Part shown: piece by piece, positions 16,319 through 26,138 of the stretch | How the letters are laid out: every line of letters starts with the position of its first letter | How positions within the stretch are numbered: position 1 is the first letter of the stretch | NCBI GenBank assembly: GCA_902789245.1 | Contig: CADAND010000014.1 | Coordinates: forward strand, 22,494-86,493 | Reading direction: 5' to 3' | From: an uncultured Bacteroidia bacterium | Lineage (GTDB): Bacteria > Bacteroidota > Bacteroidia > Bacteroidales > UBA932 | Length of the DNA stretch: 64,000 bases | Program-made: the position numbers and the translations under genes | The notes under the pieces: model-generated | What the model was told of the DNA's origin: nothing | Database searches by the model: none | What the model saw: only the letters and a program-made list of their open reading frames with translations

Positions 16319-18265
16319 TTAGTCTTTGTAATTTCTCGTTTTCACCTCGATAAACTCATACTTGAGCGGCTCCTTGTGGAGTTCGGGCTCCTTATCCTCG
16401 CCCTTGTACTCCCAAGCGGAGACATACATGAAGTTGGCGTCGTCGCGCTTGGCCTCACCCTCCTCGGTCTGGCTCTCCACACGGAAGTGGCCGCCGCAGG
16501 ACTCGGTACGGTTTAAGGCGTCGCGCGCCATCAGCTCGCCGATATCGAAGAAATCCTCCAGACGGAGGGCTTTCTCGAGCTCCTGGTTGAATTCAAACTG
16601 TGTTCCGGGCACTTTGACATTCTCATAGAATTCCTTCTTGAGGGCCTTGATTTCGGTGATGGCCTTCTTCAGGCCGGCCTCGTCACGGGCCATACCCACG
16701 TAGTCCCACATGATGTTTCCGAGACGCTTGTGGATGGAATCAACGGTCTCCTTACCATTGATGGCAAAGAGGCGGTCGATACGGGCCTGAACGGCCTTTT
16801 CGGCTTCGTCGAATTCCTTCGTATTGACGTCCGTCTTGGGCTCGGCAAACTTGTGGGAGAGATAGTCGCCGATCGTGACAGGCAGCACGAAATAACCGTC
16901 CGCCAGGCCCTGCATCAGCGCGGAAGCGCCGAGGCGGTTGCCGCCGTGGTCGGAGAAGTTAGCCTCGCCGATGGCGTAGAGGCCCGGAATCGTGGTCTGC
17001 AGGTCATAATCGACCCAGATGCCACCCATGGTGTAGTGAATGGCCGGATAGATCATCATCGGCTCCTCCCAAGGGGAGCTGGCGGTGATCTTCTCATACA
17101 TTTCGAAGAGGTTGCCATAACGCTCTGCCACACGCTGGTGGCCCAGGCGCTTGATAGCGTCCGAGAAATCGAGGAAGACTGCCTTGCCCGTCTCGTTCAC
17201 ACCGAAACCGGCGTCGCAGCGCTCCTTGGCGGCGCGGGAAGCCACGTCACGCGGCACAAGATTACCGAAAGCCGGGTAGCGGCGCTCCAGGTAATAATCG
17301 CGGTCCGCCTCAGGAATCTGGGAGGCTTTGATTTCGCGCTTGCGGAGTTTCTCCACGTCCTCCTTCTTCTTCGGCACCCAGATACGGCCGTCGTTACGCA
17401 GGGACTCGGACATCAGAGTCAGCTTGCACTGTTGTTCACCGTGGACCGGAATACAGGTCGGGTGAATCTGCGCGAAGCAGGGATTTCCAAAGAAAGCGCC
17501 CTTGCGGTAGCACTGCATGGCAGCGGAACCGTTGCTGTTCATTGCGTTGGTGGACAGGAAATACGCGTTGCCGTAGCCGCCCGTCGCAATCACGACTGCG
17601 TGTGCACCGAAGCGCTCCAGCTGACCAGTCACGAGGTTGCGGGCGATGATACCCTTGGCCTGGCCGTCCACGATCACGAGATCAAGCATTTCATGACGCG
17701 GATAGGCCTTCACGCTACCGTTTGCAATCTCCTTATTCAGGGAAGCATACGCACCCAGGAGGAGCTGCTGTCCGGTTTGACCGCGGGCGTAGAAGGTACG
17801 ACTCACCTGCACACCGCCGAAAGAACGGTTGGCCAGGTATCCGCCATACTCACGGGCGAAAGGAACACCCTGCGCCACGCACTGGTCGATGATGGAGGCG
17901 CTCACTTCAGCCAAACGGTACACATTGGCTTCGCGGGCACGGTAGTCACCACCTTTGATCGTGTCGTAGAACAGACGATAGACGGAGTCGTTGTCGTTCT
18001 GATAGTTCTTGGCGGCATTAATACCACCCTGCGCGGCGATGGAGTGCGCACGGCGCGGGGTGTCGCTGATGCAGAAAACCTTTACATTGTAGCCCAGTTC
18101 GCCGAGGGAAGCAGCTGCGGATGCGCCACCCAGACCGGTACCGACCACGATGATCTCAAGTTTTCTCTTGTTGTTCGGACTCACCAGACGGATTTCCGAC
18201 TTGCGCCGGGTCCATTTGCTTTCAAGCGGTCCAGCAGGAATTTTGGAATTTAACTTGTCAGACAT
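16319..18265 (-). CDS. sdhA: Succinate dehydrogenase / fumarate reductase flavoprotein subunit
   Basis: FAD-binding catalytic subunit interconverting succinate and fumarate. About 648 residues from ATG 18265; the frame extends 11 codons further to 18298 but that would overlap the ruvB stop. Motifs: FAD-binding [20 protein letters not shown], the FAD-attachment region [18 protein letters not shown] (His of HSIAAQGG), [19 protein letters not shown] in the active site, [20 protein letters not shown] and [20 protein letters not shown]. Adjacent sdhB is downstream. The only gene upstream on this strand is ruvB, so the usual sdhC is missing here. Confidence 0.94.
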   Translation of the reverse strand: MSDKLNSKIPAGPLESKWTRRKSEIRLVSPNNKRKLEIIVVGTGLGGASAAASLGELGYNVKVFCISDTPRRAHSIAAQGGINAAKNYQNDNDSVYRLFYDTIKGGDYRAREANVYRLAEVSASIIDQCVAQGVPFAREYGGYLANRSFGGVQVSRTFYARGQTGQQLLLGAYASLNKEIANGSVKAYPRHEMLDLVIVDGQAKGIIARNLVTGQLERFGAHAVVIATGGYGNAYFLSTNAMNSNGSAAMQCYRKGAFFGNPCFAQIHPTCIPVHGEQQCKLTLMSESLRNDGRIWVPKKKEDVEKLRKREIKASQIPEADRDYYLERRYPAFGNLVPRDVASRAAKERCDAGFGVNETGKAVFLDFSDAIKRLGHQRVAERYGNLFEMYEKITASSPWEEPMMIYPAIHYTMGGIWVDYDLQTTIPGLYAIGEANFSDHGGNRLGASALMQGLADGYFVLPVTIGDYLSHKFAEPKTDVNTKEFDEAEKAVQARIDRLFAINGKETVDSIHKRLGNIMWDYVGMARDEAGLKKAITEIKALKKEFYENVKVPGTQFEFNQELEKALRLEDFFDIGELMARDALNRTESCGGHFRVESQTEEGEAKRDDANFMYVSAWEYKGEDKEPELHKEPLKYEFIEVKTRNYKD

Positions 18266-18294
18266 TGTTAGGTGTTTATATATTGTTTCTTTAC

Positions 18295-19314
18295 TCAAAA
18301 AAGCGTGTTGGCGTTGTTCTGATAGGGATCCAGTCCCATGTGTTTATACGAAAGCTCCGTGGCCACGCGGCCGCGCTGTGTCCGGACGATGAATCCCTCC
18401 TTGATCAGGAAAGGCTCATACACTTCCTCGTAAGTTCCCTGATCCTCTCCGATGGCGGTCGCCAGGGTATTGGCACCGACCGGACCTCCCTTGAAAGTAG
18501 AGATGATTGTCCGGAGGATCTTGTTGTCGATAGAATCCAGGCCACGCTTGTCTATATTCAGTTTATCGAGCGCATAGCGAGCAATCTTCAAGTCGATGTG
18601 GCCGTCGCCCATCACCTGCGCGAAGTCGCGTACGCGACGGAGCAGGGAATTGGCTATACGCGGCGTTCCGCGGCTGCGGAGAGCAATCTCCTGCGCCGCT
18701 TCCGGCTCTATCTCCACTTTCAGGATTCCCGCGCTTCGAGTGACGATCTTGACCAGGTCCGCGGTATCGTAGTACTCCAACCCTTCGGTGATACCGAAAC
18801 GGGCGCGGAGCGGCGCCGTCAGCAAACCGGCACGCGTCGTGGCGCCCACCAGCGTGAAAGGATTGAGGGAAATCCGCACAGAACGGGCTCCAGGCCCCTT
18901 GTCAATCATGATATCGATTACGAAATCTTCCATGGCGGAGTAAAGATACTCTTCCACTTCCGGAGCAAGCCGGTGAATTTCATCGATAAACAGGACATCC
19001 CCCGTCTCAAGCGAAGTCAGCAAGCCGGCCAGATCGCCGGGCCGGTCGAGGACGGGACCGGAAGTAATCTTCATGTTGACCCCCATCTCATTGGCAATGA
19101 TGTGCGCCAAGGTCGTCTTTCCCAGACCCGGAGGGCCATGGAAAAGGGTGTGGTCCAAGGACTCTCCGCGCATTTTGGCTGCCTGGATATAGACGCGCAG
19201 ACGGGACACGATTTCTCCCTGTCCGGTGAAATCTTCCAGCTCCTGGGGCCGGATAATTCCGTCCAATTCCTTATCTTTGCAGTCGTTTGCGTTATGAGGG
19301 TCGAATTCCTGCAT
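18295..19314 (-). CDS. ruvB: Holliday junction branch migration ATPase RuvB
   Basis: Hexameric AAA+ motor that drives branch migration with RuvA. Motifs: [20 protein letters not shown] near the start, Walker [18 protein letters not shown], Walker B DEIHRL, the sensor region [19 protein letters not shown], and the C-terminal winged-helix domain with [20 protein letters not shown] and [20 protein letters not shown]. The frame extends to a TTG at 19341 that lies inside a TATATTTG promoter box, so ATG 19314 (about 339 residues, normal length) is chosen. sdhA begins immediately after the stop, suggesting read-through transcription. Confidence 0.96.
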   Translation of the reverse strand: MQEFDPHNANDCKDKELDGIIRPQELEDFTGQGEIVSRLRVYIQAAKMRGESLDHTLFHGPPGLGKTTLAHIIANEMGVNMKITSGPVLDRPGDLAGLLTSLETGDVLFIDEIHRLAPEVEEYLYSAMEDFVIDIMIDKGPGARSVRISLNPFTLVGATTRAGLLTAPLRARFGITEGLEYYDTADLVKIVTRSAGILKVEIEPEAAQEIALRSRGTPRIANSLLRRVRDFAQVMGDGHIDLKIARYALDKLNIDKRGLDSIDNKILRTIISTFKGGPVGANTLATAIGEDQGTYEEVYEPFLIKEGFIVRTQRGRVATELSYKHMGLDPYQNNANTLF

Positions 19315-19572
19315 GCGAGGGGCTTGACTTTTAGAATACAAATATACTTCTTTTATTTTGAAAATCTGTTATTTCTTTTTGGGTTGTTGAAATGTTGATA
19401 ACTCAATCAAGTAATTATTTATCAAATTTTTAAAATAAAAGGGTGTAGTTAAAAAGTCTGTTGATTTTCTGTGATTATCGTTGTTGATAACGGTCCGGTT
19501 TATTTTATTCACAGAAAAAATCCGGCGTTAAACAGGATTTCAACATACTTTTCAACCGATTTTTTACATAGC
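19315..19572. other. AT-rich divergent gap with DnaA-box-like cluster (replication-origin candidate)
   Basis: 258 bases without a gene between divergent ruvB and mfd, far more AT-rich than the surroundings. It contains one perfect TTATNCACA DnaA box (TTATTCACA, 19505-19513), and the 9-mer TGTTGATAA (one mismatch to TGTGNATAA) at 19393-19401 and 19482-19490, with a third copy at 19574-19582 just inside mfd. Genes to the left are mostly on the minus strand and the next ten genes to the right are all on the plus strand, as expected around an origin. No dnaA gene is in the window. Confidence 0.35.
19339..19346 (-). promoter_or_regulatory. Candidate -7 box for ruvB-sdhA-sdhB
   Basis: Minus-strand TATATTTG, 24 bases upstream of the chosen ruvB ATG. 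It overlaps the alternative TTG start codon, which supports the internal ATG. Confidence 0.5.
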
Positions 19573-22500
19573 ATGTTGATAAGTTCAAAATCCACTGAAC
19601 TCCTTCGTGACAGAATAAAAACCTCGCGGGAAGTATTCTGTCGCGGGCTGTTTTTATCTGCCCGCTGGTTTGTCCTTTCCCAGGCTGTCCAGAAGGGGAT
19701 GCAGATCGTTGTCCTTCCGAACAGGGAGGCCGCGGAATACTGTGCGGCGGACCTGTATCATCTCATCGAAGGGGACAGGGTATTCTTCCTGCCCGAGTCG
19801 GGAAAGAGCGTAGAGCGGAGCAATTACAAATCCTCGCTCGGCGTCCAGCGCACCTCCGCCATCGGTAAGATATTGTCTTATGAAAAATCCGACCTGCTTA
19901 TCATAGTCACCTATCCTGAGGCGCTTTCGGAAGAAATTCCTGTCACCCAGGCCATTCAGGAAGCAGTTTTCAGAATAGAAAAGGGACAGGAGATATCCCA
20001 TGACGAAATCATCAGAACCTTGGTCGGAAAGGGCTTTGAGAAGGTAGATTTCGTTTCCGCGCCGGGTCAGTACGCCATCCGCGGCTCCATCGTCGATATT
20101 TTCTCTTATTCAGAGAATTATCCTTACCGCATCTCTTTTTGGGGAGATGAAATCGAGCAGATACATTCCTTTGACTGCAATACCCAGCTGTCCCGGGAAA
20201 AGGTAGACAAGGCGGAAATCGTATCCGACGTCGTAGGTGGCGGAGAAGTGCAGGGACAGCCGCTGACGGACATTTTCCCGAAGGAAAGCGAGATCTGGCT
20301 GGACTCCTCGGATATGTATCACAAGCAGGCCTTTTTCAAGGCGCTGATGCCGTTCAAACACGTATTTCTGGATCCGCCTCTGGCTTATGAAGGAGATGAT
20401 TTTGTCTGGTTCAAAATATCCCCGCAGCCGAGTTTTAACAAGAACTTTGAACTGCTCACGGAGGATATCCGCAGCCACCTGGAAAACAACTATCAGGTCT
20501 ATATCTACGGCGAGAAAGAGCAGCAGCTGGAGCGCATCCGCTCCATCCTGGTCCAGAACGGCGGCCTGCAGCCCAAATTTGTAAGCGGCAAGAACATCCA
20601 CAACGGATTTATCGATGCGCAGGACAAGATTTGCTGCTACTCGGACCATGAGATTTTCGACCGTTTCCACCGGGTCAGCCTGAGGCGTACCGTAGAGAAG
20701 AGCGAGCAGTTGACAGTCAACGACTTGAATTCCTTTAATATCGGCGACTATGTGGTGCATATCGACCACGGCGTGGGCGTATTCGGAGGGCTGGTGCGGC
20801 TGCGCGACGACTTCGGGCGTATGCGGGAAGTCGTCAAGATTACCTACAAGGACGGTGACGTTGTGTTCGTGTCGGTGCATGCACTGCACAAGATTTCCCG
20901 TTTCCGCTCCAAGGACGGCGAGGCGCCGCGCATCAACAAGTTGGGTTCCAAGTCCTGGATTACGCTGAAATACAATGCTAAATCCAAGGTCAAGGACATC
21001 GCCAAGGATCTCATCCAGCTCTATGCGAAAAGGCGCGCTTCCAAGGGATTCGCCTTCTCGCCGGATACCTATCTGCAGGAAGAGTTGGAATCCTCCTTCA
21101 TGTACGAGGACACGCCCGACCAGGAGACGGCCACCGCCGCCGTGAAGCGGGACATGGAAGATACCTGTCCGATGGACCGGCTTATCTGTGGAGACGTCGG
21201 TTTCGGAAAGACGGAAATCGCCGTCCGGGCGGCCTTCAAGGCCGCTTGCGACAGTAAGCAGGTTGCCGTTCTCGTGCCGACTACCATCCTGGCCCTGCAG
21301 CACTACAACACCTTCAGGCAGCGTCTGCAGAACCTGCCCTGCAACATCGATTTCGTCAGCCGCCTGCGGACGACCAAAGAAATCAACGATATCAAAAAGC
21401 GGCTTGCAGCCGGCCAGATAGATATTCTGATCGGCACGCACAAGATCCTCAGCCAGGAATTCAAGTTCAAGGACCTGGGCCTGCTGATCATAGACGAAGA
21501 GCAGAAATTCGGCGTGGCCGCGAAGGAGAAACTACGCTCCTTCAAGGCCTCCGTGGACACGCTCACGCTGACGGCGACCCCGATTCCGCGCACCCTGCAG
21601 TTCTCCCTCTTGGGAGCGCGCGACCTGAGCATCATCAACACCCCGCCGCCCAACCGGATTCCTGTCCAGACGGAGATCATCCTCTTCGACGAGAAAGAGA
21701 TCCGGAGCATCATCAACTACGAACTCAACCGCGGCGGCCAGGTCTTTTTCCTGCACAACAAGGTGGAGGAGCTGCCCGCCATCTACGATATCCTGCACCG
21801 CCTGATTCCGGACATGAAAATTTGTGTGGCGCACGGACAGATGGAGTCCAAAGAGTTGGAAAACAAAATGTTGGATTTCATCCGCGGGGACTATGACATG
21901 ATGCTCTGCACCACGCTGATCGAGAACGGCCTGGATATTCCGAATGCCAACACGATCCTGATCAACCAGGCGCAGAACTTCGGTCTGAGCGACTTGCATC
22001 AGCTGCGCGGCCGCGTGGGCCGTTCCAACAAAAAGGCCTTCTGCTACCTGATCGTCCCGCCGCTGATCAGCATCAGCGACGATGCTCGCCGGCGCCTCAA
22101 GGCCATCGAGGAATTCTCCGACCTGGGTAGCGGCTTCAACATCGCCATGCAGGACCTGGATATCCGCGGTGCCGGCAACCTGCTGGGTGCGGAGCAGAGC
22201 GGCTTCATCATGGACATGGGCTTCGAGACCTACCAGAAAATCCTCGCGGAAGCGATGGAAGAGCTGGGTGTCGAAGCGGGCATCATCCCGAAGAACGATC
22301 GAGGTAAGTTCTTGACAGACTGCACGGTAGAGACTGACCAGCCGGCGATGATCCCGGATGATTATATAGACGTGACGGCAGAAAAGATCCGGATCTACCG
22401 GACCATCGACGCGATGTCCTCGGACAAGGAGATAGATCGTTTCGCCACCCAGCTGGCCGACCGCTTCGGCGAGTTCCCCGCCGAGATCGGCAACCTCTTC

Positions 22501-22758
22501 GAGGTGGTCAAGATCCGCAATCTCGGCGCGACGCTGGGCTTCGAGAAAGTCATCGTCAAGAACGGACTGCTGATCGCCTTCTTCATCGCGAACCAGATGT
22601 CCCCCTACTACAAGTCGGATACTTTTGCGACGATTCTGCAGCGCACATCGGAGACGCCGCGCTATGAACTCAAGCAGGCGGAGAGCAAACTTAAAATCGT
22701 GGTCAGGGGCGTGCCTTCGCTCAAAGACGCCCATACCCTTTTAAGTAAATTGCGATAA
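19573..22758 (+). CDS. mfd: Transcription-repair coupling factor Mfd
   Basis: SF2 translocase that removes stalled RNA polymerase and recruits UvrA to lesions. About 1061 residues from ATG 19573 (the frame stays open back to GTG 19471, but the extension lies in the AT-rich intergenic region). Domain order: UvrB-like N-terminal part (FLPESGKSVERSNYKSSLG), the RNA-polymerase-interacting domain (SFNIGDYVVHIDHGVGVFGG), the helicase core with Walker A GDVGFGKTEIAVRAAFKA (about 539), DEEQKFGV (about 641), TATPIPRTLQFSLLGARDLS, TLIENGLDIPNANTILINQA and QLRGRVGRSNKKAFCYLI, then the TRG motif region (GAGNLLGAEQSGFIMDMGFE) and the C-terminal D7 domain. Slightly shorter than proteobacterial Mfd, as usual in Bacteroidota. 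Confidence 0.95.
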   Translation: MLISSKSTELLRDRIKTSREVFCRGLFLSARWFVLSQAVQKGMQIVVLPNREAAEYCAADLYHLIEGDRVFFLPESGKSVERSNYKSSLGVQRTSAIGKILSYEKSDLLIIVTYPEALSEEIPVTQAIQEAVFRIEKGQEISHDEIIRTLVGKGFEKVDFVSAPGQYAIRGSIVDIFSYSENYPYRISFWGDEIEQIHSFDCNTQLSREKVDKAEIVSDVVGGGEVQGQPLTDIFPKESEIWLDSSDMYHKQAFFKALMPFKHVFLDPPLAYEGDDFVWFKISPQPSFNKNFELLTEDIRSHLENNYQVYIYGEKEQQLERIRSILVQNGGLQPKFVSGKNIHNGFIDAQDKICCYSDHEIFDRFHRVSLRRTVEKSEQLTVNDLNSFNIGDYVVHIDHGVGVFGGLVRLRDDFGRMREVVKITYKDGDVVFVSVHALHKISRFRSKDGEAPRINKLGSKSWITLKYNAKSKVKDIAKDLIQLYAKRRASKGFAFSPDTYLQEELESSFMYEDTPDQETATAAVKRDMEDTCPMDRLICGDVGFGKTEIAVRAAFKAACDSKQVAVLVPTTILALQHYNTFRQRLQNLPCNIDFVSRLRTTKEINDIKKRLAAGQIDILIGTHKILSQEFKFKDLGLLIIDEEQKFGVAAKEKLRSFKASVDTLTLTATPIPRTLQFSLLGARDLSIINTPPPNRIPVQTEIILFDEKEIRSIINYELNRGGQVFFLHNKVEELPAIYDILHRLIPDMKICVAHGQMESKELENKMLDFIRGDYDMMLCTTLIENGLDIPNANTILINQAQNFGLSDLHQLRGRVGRSNKKAFCYLIVPPLISISDDARRRLKAIEEFSDLGSGFNIAMQDLDIRGAGNLLGAEQSGFIMDMGFETYQKILAEAMEELGVEAGIIPKNDRGKFLTDCTVETDQPAMIPDDYIDVTAEKIRIYRTIDAMSSDKEIDRFATQLADRFGEFPAEIGNLFEVVKIRNLGATLGFEKVIVKNGLLIAFFIANQMSPYYKSDTFATILQRTSETPRYELKQAESKLKIVVRGVPSLKDAHTLLSKLR

Positions 22759-22764
22759 AATGCT

Positions 22765-22772
22765 TATATTTG
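22765..22772 (+). promoter_or_regulatory. Candidate -7 box for coaX
   Basis: TATATTTG 7 bases upstream of the coaX ATG, with a T-run TTTT at 22739-22742 (22-base spacing) as a possible -33. It implies a very short leader. Confidence 0.45.
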
Positions 22773-22779
22773 CCCGGAT

Positions 22780-23508
22780 ATGGCAAATCTTCTGGTTGAA
22801 GCCGGCAATACGGCACTGAAAGCGGCCTGGGCTGAGGGAACCACCCTCGGCAAGACTTTTCGGTACCAGGGCGAGAAGATGATGGACTATCTGCTCTCGC
22901 TGCTGGACAAGGAGCGTCCGGAGGTGCTGACGGTGGCATCCGCGCTGGGCGTCACGCCGGAAGAAGAGGCCCTCCTGCGGTCGCGTTGCGGACATTTGCT
23001 GATCCTGGACCGTTCGCATACGGACCTGCTGCTCCGGCAGAATTTCCCTGAATACCTGTCCTACGACCGCGCCGCGGAGCTGGTGGCCGCCGCCTTCCTG
23101 TTCCGGGGCAAGCCCGTGACCGTGTTCGACTTCGGCACTACGCTGACGGTGGATTTTCTCAGCCGCGAGGGCCGCTACCTGGGAGGAAATGTATCGCCGG
23201 GTTGCAGGACCCGATTCAAGGCACTGGAACGCTATTCCAAGTCGCTCCCGCTGGTGGACACGCCCGAAAAAATCCTCCCGGAAGGGACGTCGCTCCAGAG
23301 CTCGATCGAGTCCGGTGTGATTTCGGGCATAATGTTTGAAATTGATGGATACATCAGGCTCCGACCGGAAAATATCGTTATTTTCACCGGTGGGGATGCA
23401 ATTTATTTTGCCAAGAAGATGAAAAACTCGATATTTGCAGTTTGCAATCTGGTTTTGATGGGCCTGGCTTTGATAACCGATGATTATGTCAAGAAGAATC
23501 TTACATAG
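22780..23508 (+). CDS. coaX: Type III pantothenate kinase
   Basis: ATP-dependent first step of coenzyme A synthesis. 242 residues of the ASKHA fold: phosphate-1 motif VEAGNTALKAAW (6-17), substrate motif SYDRAAELVAAAF, phosphate-2 motif FDFGTTLTVDF with Asp117 and Asp125, GGNVSPGCRTRFKAL, and the adenosine motif FTGGDAIYFA. The usual Asp of DxGN at position 7 is Glu, a conservative but unusual change at a metal/ATP-contact residue. First gene of the coaX - OMP - TPR - lptC block typical of Bacteroidales; the next gene starts inside its 3' end. Confidence 0.88.
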   Translation: MANLLVEAGNTALKAAWAEGTTLGKTFRYQGEKMMDYLLSLLDKERPEVLTVASALGVTPEEEALLRSRCGHLLILDRSHTDLLLRQNFPEYLSYDRAAELVAAAFLFRGKPVTVFDFGTTLTVDFLSREGRYLGGNVSPGCRTRFKALERYSKSLPLVDTPEKILPEGTSLQSSIESGVISGIMFEIDGYIRLRPENIVIFTGGDAIYFAKKMKNSIFAVCNLVLMGLALITDDYVKKNLT

Positions 23509-24796
23509 CGTGATCCTTTCCGTCCTGCTGGCGGCAGGCGCGGCGGTGTCTGCGTCCGGCCAGACGACGGGCACATACACCCCGTATTCCATCTACGGCG
23601 TCGGCGACCTGAGCCAACCCGGCTCCGCCTACAGCAAGACGATGGGCGGTGCGGGCGTGGCCCTGCGCAACAACCGTTACCTGAACCTGATCAATCCCGC
23701 CGCCGTCACGGCGCGCGACAGCCTGGCCTTCATGGCCGACTTCTCGCTCTACAACGACAACAAGATGTTCCAGCAGGCCGGCATCAAGTCTGCCAGTAAC
23801 ACCTTCAATATCAACGATCTGGCGATGTCTTTCCCGATCTGGCGCAAGTCTGCCATGATGGTGGGCATCATGCCGTACAGCGACACGGGCTTCGGCTACA
23901 GCTTCTACTACACCGACCCGCAGCTGATCGGCCAGACCGGCAACATCACCTACTCCGCCACCGGCACGGGCAGCATCTACAAGGCTTTCGCCGCCGCCGG
24001 CGTGACGCTGTTCAAGCACCTGTCCCTCGGCGTGCAGTGGAATTACTATTTCGGCAAGGTCGACAAGGTGTATGCCACGACCTTCAACGACGCCTCCTAC
24101 AACGGCATCCTGAACGGCACCTCCAGCAACGTCACGGGCCACGGCTTCAAGTTCGGCGTCCAGTACGAACAGCCCGTCGGCACCAAGCACGCCCTGACGG
24201 TCGGTGCGACCTACTCCCTGCCCGTGAAACTGAGGGGCACGGTGGAATCCTACCGCTACTCCGCCGGCAGCGCCGTGTCCGACACGCTTTATTATAAAAT
24301 GGACCACCTCGGGCTGGACAGCAAGGTGGAACTGCCCAGCGAGATTGCGGTCGGCATTTCCTTCCAGGAGCGCGGCCGCTGGGTGGCCACGTTCGATTAT
24401 TCCCGCTCTGACTGGCGCCGAAGCGGCCTGGACGACGCCCGCGGCTTCACCGCGAGCAGCCTCTTCACCTCTTCCGTGGCACAGACGTTCCGCGCGGGCT
24501 TTGAGATCGTTCCGAACCGCAACGATATCCGTTACTACTTCAACCATGTCGCCTATCGCGTGGGCGCGTATCACAAAAAGGAATACTTTTTGCTGGATGG
24601 TAAGCAGGTGGCCTCCACCGGCATCACGCTGGGCGTGACCCTGCCGATCGTGAACAACTACAACGGCTTCACCGTCGGCATCGACCTGGGCCAGCGCGGA
24701 GCCCTGAACGGAGAGATGGTTCGCGAGCGCTACGTCAACATCTCGCTTGGCTTCAACCTGTTTGACATTTGGTTCCGTAAACCTCAGTACGAATAA
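23486..24796 (+). CDS. Outer-membrane beta-barrel protein (OmpP1/FadL-like, Bacteroidales coaX-lptC locus type)
   Basis: About 436 residues with a signal peptide (MSRRILHSVILSVLLAAGAA ... SASGQ). The mature start TPYSIYGVGDLSQPGSAYSK, followed by MGGAGVALRNNRYLNLINPA, is the OmpP1/FadL-like N-terminus of this conserved family; alternating beta-strand patterns fill the rest, and it ends with VNISLGFNLFDIWFRKPQYE. It is predicted to sit in the outer membrane; cargo is unknown. ATG 23486 is preferred over ATG 23480; both overlap the coaX 3' end by about 20 bases, so the genes are co-transcribed. Its conserved position before a TPR protein and lptC hints at an envelope-assembly role. Confidence 0.8.
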   Translation: MSRRILHSVILSVLLAAGAAVSASGQTTGTYTPYSIYGVGDLSQPGSAYSKTMGGAGVALRNNRYLNLINPAAVTARDSLAFMADFSLYNDNKMFQQAGIKSASNTFNINDLAMSFPIWRKSAMMVGIMPYSDTGFGYSFYYTDPQLIGQTGNITYSATGTGSIYKAFAAAGVTLFKHLSLGVQWNYYFGKVDKVYATTFNDASYNGILNGTSSNVTGHGFKFGVQYEQPVGTKHALTVGATYSLPVKLRGTVESYRYSAGSAVSDTLYYKMDHLGLDSKVELPSEIAVGISFQERGRWVATFDYSRSDWRRSGLDDARGFTASSLFTSSVAQTFRAGFEIVPNRNDIRYYFNHVAYRVGAYHKKEYFLLDGKQVASTGITLGVTLPIVNNYNGFTVGIDLGQRGALNGEMVRERYVNISLGFNLFDIWFRKPQYE

Positions 24797-24814
24797 CAAT
24801 AAAACTATCGCGAT

Positions 24815-26137
24815 ATGAAAAAAATTACTCTTGTCATTCTGACCCTTTCCGCCATGTTCCTGGGGACCAACGGTTTCGCCCAGGGTAAGTATGGTGCGGA
24901 CAGCGCCAAGTGCGTGACCAATCTCTCCTTCTACAAGGAGTATTTTAAACAGAAAAACTATGATGAGGCCCTGCCCAGCTGGCGCCAGGCGTATCATTTC
25001 TGCCCGCCGACGGCCAATCAGACGATGCTCATCGACGGCACGACCCTGATCCGTCACCTCATCCAGAAGAACGCCCGCAACGCTGCGTACCGCAAGGCGC
25101 TGGTGGACTCCCTGATGACGCTGCACGAGACCCGTGCGAACAACTACCCGTCCAACGCCCAGACCACCTACAACAACATGGGCCAGGACCTGCACAACTA
25201 CGTCAAGGACAACAACCGCCGGCTCTATGACGGCTTCGAGTTCATCATCGGCCGCGTCCAGGAGAAGGTCCGTCCGACCACTCTGCTCTATGACCTGCAG
25301 GCTGCGATCGACCTCTTCCAGGCCGGCGAGCTGGACGCCGAGAGCGTCATCAACACTTATCAGCGCAACAACGACCTCCTGGAGAAAATGGCTCCGGCTA
25401 CGGATGCCGAGAAGACCCAGGTGGCCAGCGTCAAGAACGATATGGGCAGCGTCTTCGCCGGCAGCAAGGTGGCCAGCTGCGACAACCTGATCGAGCTCTA
25501 CACCCCGCGTCTCGCGGCCGATCCGGACAACCTCCAGCTCGCCCAGGCCATCGTGAAGACGATGAGCATGACCGAGAACTGCGACAACAACGACCTCTTC
25601 CTGGCCGCTGTGACCACGATGAACAAGCTGGATCCTTCCGCCAGCAGCTCCTACTATCTGTCCCGCCTGCACGGCGCCCGCGGCAACTATGCCGAGGCCA
25701 TCTCCTACCTGGAGAGCGCCATCGCCGGTCTCGAGGCCGGTGACTCCAAGGCCGGCGACTGGACCTACGAGCTCGCCACGCTCTGCTTCAAGAACGGAGA
25801 CAGCGCCCATGCTTTCGAGTATGCCAGCAAGGTGGCTGCCGAGAACGAGGCCCTGGCCGGCAAGGCCTACTTCCTCATCGGCAACATCTGGGGCTCCACG
25901 CGCTGCGGTGGTGACGAGATTTCCCGTCGCGCCCCGTACTGGGTGGCCTGCGATTACATGAACAAGGCCAAGGCCGCCGATCCGTCCCTGACGGACGAGG
26001 CCAACCGCTACATCGGCCAGTACAGCGTGTACTTCCCGGAGACGGCGGAAGCCTTCATGTACGATATCACCAAGGGTCAGTCCTACACGGTCGTCTGCGG
26101 CGGCATGCGCGCCACGACGACGGTGCGCACCAGATAA
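24815..26137 (+). CDS. Periplasmic tetratricopeptide-repeat protein
   Basis: 440 residues with a signal peptide (MKKITLVILTLSAMFLGTNG|FAQ) followed by TPR-like helical repeats, e.g. NLSFYKEYFKQKNYDEALPS, LEKMAPATDAEKTQVASV, LHGARGNYAEAISYLESAIA and ELATLCFKNGDSAHAFEYAS. The C-terminus (PETAEAFMYDITKGQSYTVV) is non-repetitive. It is likely a periplasmic scaffold. It lies 18 bases after the OMP gene and 1 base before lptC, so co-transcription with coaX and lptC is almost certain. No enzymatic motif is visible. Confidence 0.85.
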   Translation: MKKITLVILTLSAMFLGTNGFAQGKYGADSAKCVTNLSFYKEYFKQKNYDEALPSWRQAYHFCPPTANQTMLIDGTTLIRHLIQKNARNAAYRKALVDSLMTLHETRANNYPSNAQTTYNNMGQDLHNYVKDNNRRLYDGFEFIIGRVQEKVRPTTLLYDLQAAIDLFQAGELDAESVINTYQRNNDLLEKMAPATDAEKTQVASVKNDMGSVFAGSKVASCDNLIELYTPRLAADPDNLQLAQAIVKTMSMTENCDNNDLFLAAVTTMNKLDPSASSSYYLSRLHGARGNYAEAISYLESAIAGLEAGDSKAGDWTYELATLCFKNGDSAHAFEYASKVAAENEALAGKAYFLIGNIWGSTRCGGDEISRRAPYWVACDYMNKAKAADPSLTDEANRYIGQYSVYFPETAEAFMYDITKGQSYTVVCGGMRATTTVRTR

Positions 26138-26138
26138 A

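Noticed and set aside
19471-19572. N-terminal extension of Mfd from GTG 19471
   Set aside because: The stretch is AT-rich, holds DnaA-box-like sites, and encodes nothing resembling the Mfd N-terminus.
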